Below, piece after piece: positions 6,549 to 8,569 of a stretch of DNA of 8,569 bases. The notes beneath the pieces were generated by a model. It saw nothing but the letters and a program-made list of their open reading frames with translations. It searched no databases and was not told the DNA's origin. Every line of letters starts with the position of its first letter. Position 1 is the stretch's first letter. The position numbers and the translations under genes are program-made. Location of the stretch: NCBI GenBank assembly GCA_013215515.1, contig JABSPC010000128.1, positions 1 to 8,569 of the forward strand, read 5' to 3'. Origin of the DNA: Crocinitomicaceae bacterium (GTDB lineage Bacteria > Bacteroidota > Bacteroidia > Flavobacteriales_D > Crocinitomicaceae).

Positions 6549-6620
6549 CCGAAAAATGGATAATCTGCAGATACTTATTAACATGGGCTGATTTTAACGT
6601 TTGACGGCAGCAGCACTAAG

Positions 6621-6932
6621 CTAAGTTGGCAACTGTATTTCTGGAGACCTTAGTGAAGAGAAGAACAATACAATAAATAGTAACAACAACGCAATATTAC
6701 CAAGCACACCAAGTAGTGCTTTACCCGTTCGATTCAACTCAATAAAACCGACAATAATACCGGCCAAAGTTGTTCCAAATGATAAAAGCCAACCAAAAAC
6801 AAATAAACCATTACCTAAACCAGCGGCAATTAAGAACGTAAAGGCAATCATTATTCCTGCAATGAAGAACATTCTAACTGTCCACAAATCAATGTAAGAC
6901 GGTATTCCGTTTTGACTTTCTAGCTGTTTCAA
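6621..6932 (-). CDS. Small three-helix membrane protein, apparent TTG start
   Basis: A 103-residue integral membrane protein with hydrophobic helices at about 19-38 (VRMFFIAGIMIAFTFLIAAG), 42-64 (GLFVFGWLLSFGTTLAGIIVGFI) and 72-91 (ALLGVLGNIALLLLFIVLFF), and a short polar N-terminus (KQLESQNGIPSYIDLW). No family is recognised. The only start codon that keeps the N-terminus is TTG at 6930-6932; upstream in frame there is no ATG or GTG before the stop of the previous gene. The next ATG (6870-6872, residue 21) would begin inside the first helix, giving about 83 residues. No Shine-Dalgarno sequence helps to decide. The gene lies 30 bases downstream of the VWA gene on the same strand and in the same frame, so it is probably co-transcribed with it. 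The start is the least certain part. Confidence 0.65.
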   Translation of the reverse strand: MKQLESQNGIPSYIDLWTVRMFFIAGIMIAFTFLIAAGLGNGLFVFGWLLSFGTTLAGIIVGFIELNRTGKALLGVLGNIALLLLFIVLFFSSLRSPEIQLPT

Positions 6933-6962
6933 TGGGTGTGATATTAAATTGACACAAACAAA

Positions 6963-8372
6963 TCAATGCTTGTACGTTAATAGACGAATTTCTTGGGTAA
7001 GATTGTTCTGAGCGTCTGCAAGTCCAAATACAGGAATATAGCGACCGCCACCAACTTTCGCAGCGTTTCGCATCTCTTCTTCATATCTAACTTTGTTCTT
7101 TATTCCAACAACCGACATCTTGATTCCCTTGCGTTTGTACTTACGAACGACACGTTTGTAATCATCAGAATCTCTGTTAAAAGCTCCATCCGTAATAATG
7201 ATCACATGATTTACACCGTTCGAAATTTTGCCAGCTAATGCTTGTTTATAGCCCAATTTAATTCCTTTCCCACCTGCAGTATATCCAGAAGCTTTCAATC
7301 CTTCAACCTGCTCGTTGATTTCATCCTTATTCGCTCCACTGGTAGGTTTCAGCAATACTTTTGCATTCGAAGAATACGTTACAATCCCCATTTTATCTTG
7401 AAGCCGAAGCATTCCTGACAGTTGATACAGCGAATATTTCATCAACTCCATTTTGTCTGCACTTTTCATTGATGACGAAACATCGAGTATAAATACGACG
7501 TTGATTGGATTAAAATGTTCTTCCGTAAAATCATCTCTTGGAATATCTCCAAATGAAGGAGGCGCTTCAGCAAGTACAGTTGTATCGACTTCGATATGAT
7601 CAATGATTTCAATCTCTGGAACAGGATCTATTTCAATCATAACGATCAAGGTATCGTCAATTGGTGTCGGAATCGGATCTGGAATTATAATCCTCTCATC
7701 TCGGTCGAGCTCTAGGACAACGTAGTTTCTCTTAAAGTTTATATAAGCGCCCAACTCCGCAGAATAGTACCCTTCGTGAGTCGCATAAAAATAACTCAAC
7801 CCCAACGTTGCATCTTCCTTTATAAGACCCTTTTTATTCGTTCGTTTCGTCCAGATTGGTCGGCCATTTTGTAACATACTAACAGTCGACTGACTAAGTT
7901 CTTCCTTTGTTTTTTTATCGATTGTAACGACAGTCAAGTCAAATTTATTTGGATTTTTCCCTCCTGGACGTTCACTAAAACTCGGACAGCTTGTCATTGA
8001 ATTATTCCCGTTCTGATCAATGTTTGCAAGGCTTCCCGTTAACTTAACTTTCACCGCTTCGTCTCGATCACTCGTAAAAACCTGAACTTCATATGAAAAT
8101 CGGCCCTTCGTTTTCGGGTTCACTTGCAATCGGACAATGATTGAACTGTCCTTTTCGATAAATTGATTGGAATTGATGTACACCACCTCGAACGGTTTTT
8201 TAACCGACAATAACCACTCTTGTTTATTTCCTTTATTGGATAATACGATGTCGACGTATCGAATTGAATAAGATTCAAGTTCACCAAAATCATGCTTCAC
8301 TTTGTCAAATTCGATTTGGCCCAAGCACAAGCTAGCGGTAAACAAAAAAAGTATGGTTATGAGTTTTTGCAT
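6963..8372 (-). CDS. Secreted von Willebrand factor A protein with N-terminal Ig-like domain
   Basis: A 469-residue protein with a signal peptide (MQKLITILFLFTASLCLG, mature start near Q19; the Cys is not in a proper lipobox). Residues 20-115 look like the Ig-like DUF1573/ASPM-SPD-2-Hydin type: FDKVKHDFGELE, VDIVLSNKGN, then KVKLTGSL. Residues 143-222 resemble a small beta-sandwich of the CNA-B or carboxypeptidase-regulatory type (FDLTVVTIDKKTKEELSQST, TNKKGLI, GYYSAEL). An acidic, Pro-rich linker follows at 225-285. Residues 290-469 form a VWA domain with an intact metal-ion-dependent adhesion site: D297-S299-S301 in DVSSSM, T365 in GYTAGGKG, and D395 in ITDGAFN. VWA domains bind protein ligands through a divalent metal. 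There is no membrane anchor or sorting domain, so a periplasmic location is likely. It lies 45 bases after the alpha/beta hydrolase gene, same strand. The ligand is unknown. Confidence 0.88.
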   Translation of the reverse strand: MQKLITILFLFTASLCLGQIEFDKVKHDFGELESYSIRYVDIVLSNKGNKQEWLLSVKKPFEVVYINSNQFIEKDSSIIVRLQVNPKTKGRFSYEVQVFTSDRDEAVKVKLTGSLANIDQNGNNSMTSCPSFSERPGGKNPNKFDLTVVTIDKKTKEELSQSTVSMLQNGRPIWTKRTNKKGLIKEDATLGLSYFYATHEGYYSAELGAYINFKRNYVVLELDRDERIIIPDPIPTPIDDTLIVMIEIDPVPEIEIIDHIEVDTTVLAEAPPSFGDIPRDDFTEEHFNPINVVFILDVSSSMKSADKMELMKYSLYQLSGMLRLQDKMGIVTYSSNAKVLLKPTSGANKDEINEQVEGLKASGYTAGGKGIKLGYKQALAGKISNGVNHVIIITDGAFNRDSDDYKRVVRKYKRKGIKMSVVGIKNKVRYEEEMRNAAKVGGGRYIPVFGLADAQNNLTQEIRLLTYKH

Positions 8373-8417
8373 ATTGGTCTACTAATCAAAAAACGCGCCT
8401 TTGCCCTATTTGTTACA

Positions 8418-8569
8418 TCATCTGAGGCAAAATCCGAGTAATACGTCTATAAATTCTCCTGGCGCCTCAGCATGAACCCAGTGTCCAGCGTTTGCAATCG
8501 TTATTACTTCGGAGTCGGGAAATTGATTCTCCAAATCCTCAATATCATCATCCAAAATATAATTCGATA
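8418..8569 (-). CDS. Alpha/beta hydrolase, C-terminal fragment (runs off right edge)
   Basis: Reading the minus strand from base 8567, the frame encodes 49 residues and a TGA at 8418-8420: SNYILDDDIEDLENQFPDSE, then VITIANAGHWVHAEAPGEF and IDVLLGFCLR. The pattern S-x-Y-I-x-D-x-D followed by FP and then AGHWVHAEAP-x-x-F is the end of alpha/beta-fold esterases of the YbfF/epoxide-hydrolase-like group. The His of GHW is the expected catalytic base, and the D-x-D region sits near the acid residue's usual place. Nucleophile and most of the fold lie outside the window, so substrate cannot be judged. It is upstream of the VWA gene and may share a transcript with it, since no promoter box is evident in the 45-base gap. 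Confidence 0.8.
   Translation of the reverse strand, partial: SNYILDDDIEDLENQFPDSEVITIANAGHWVHAEAPGEFIDVLLGFCLR

Noticed and set aside
6993..7238. Plus-strand open frame of 81 codons
   Set aside because: Lies wholly opposite the VWA domain coding sequence, which has intact MIDAS motifs; no sign of a real product.
8381..8397. GC-rich patch followed by a T-run in the hydrolase-VWA gap, as a terminator (minus strand)
   Set aside because: The only stem (CAAA with TTTG) is 4 bases long around a large loop; it does not make a credible intrinsic terminator.

Overview
The window looks like a chromosomal segment from a Bacteroidota, most likely Flavobacteriales. The main signs are a type IX secretion C-terminal sorting domain, a TAnnTTTG-type promoter box, signal peptides ending just before Gln, AT-rich DNA without clear Shine-Dalgarno sequences, and an AsmA-like envelope protein of the kind common in that phylum. 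I see no transposase, integrase, phage gene, CRISPR array, tRNA or rRNA. No gap between genes exceeds about 225 bases.

Layout. Bases 1-185 (minus) hold the start of an AsmA-like inner-membrane-anchored protein that runs off the left edge. A 222-base divergent intergenic region follows, with a good Bacteroidota promoter facing right. A compact plus-strand operon starts at 408: a PfkB/ribokinase-family sugar kinase, then 6 bases later a 693-residue DUF349-repeat protein with an acidic repetitive N-terminus, then two small two-helix membrane proteins whose starts overlap the preceding gene by 8 and 16 bases. After 60 bases comes a Tat-signal-bearing LD-carboxypeptidase (peptidase family S66) for murein peptides. 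A secreted 195-residue protein of unknown function follows 27 bases later.

The rest reads on the minus strand. The visible order of transcription is: the C-terminal end of an alpha/beta hydrolase (right edge), a secreted three-domain von Willebrand factor A protein, a small three-helix membrane protein that apparently starts with TTG, and a short type IX secreted protein made of two tandem modules and a sorting domain. This last gene meets the plus-strand 195-residue gene head-on, and their stop codons overlap.

The common theme is the cell envelope: AsmA-like protein, murein carboxypeptidase, membrane proteins, and periplasmic or exported proteins. I cannot assemble the genes into one known pathway. 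The least explained part is the tightly coupled block of DUF349 protein plus two membrane proteins. The other points worth checking are the exported form of LD-carboxypeptidase and the same-frame junction between the VWA gene and the small membrane gene.
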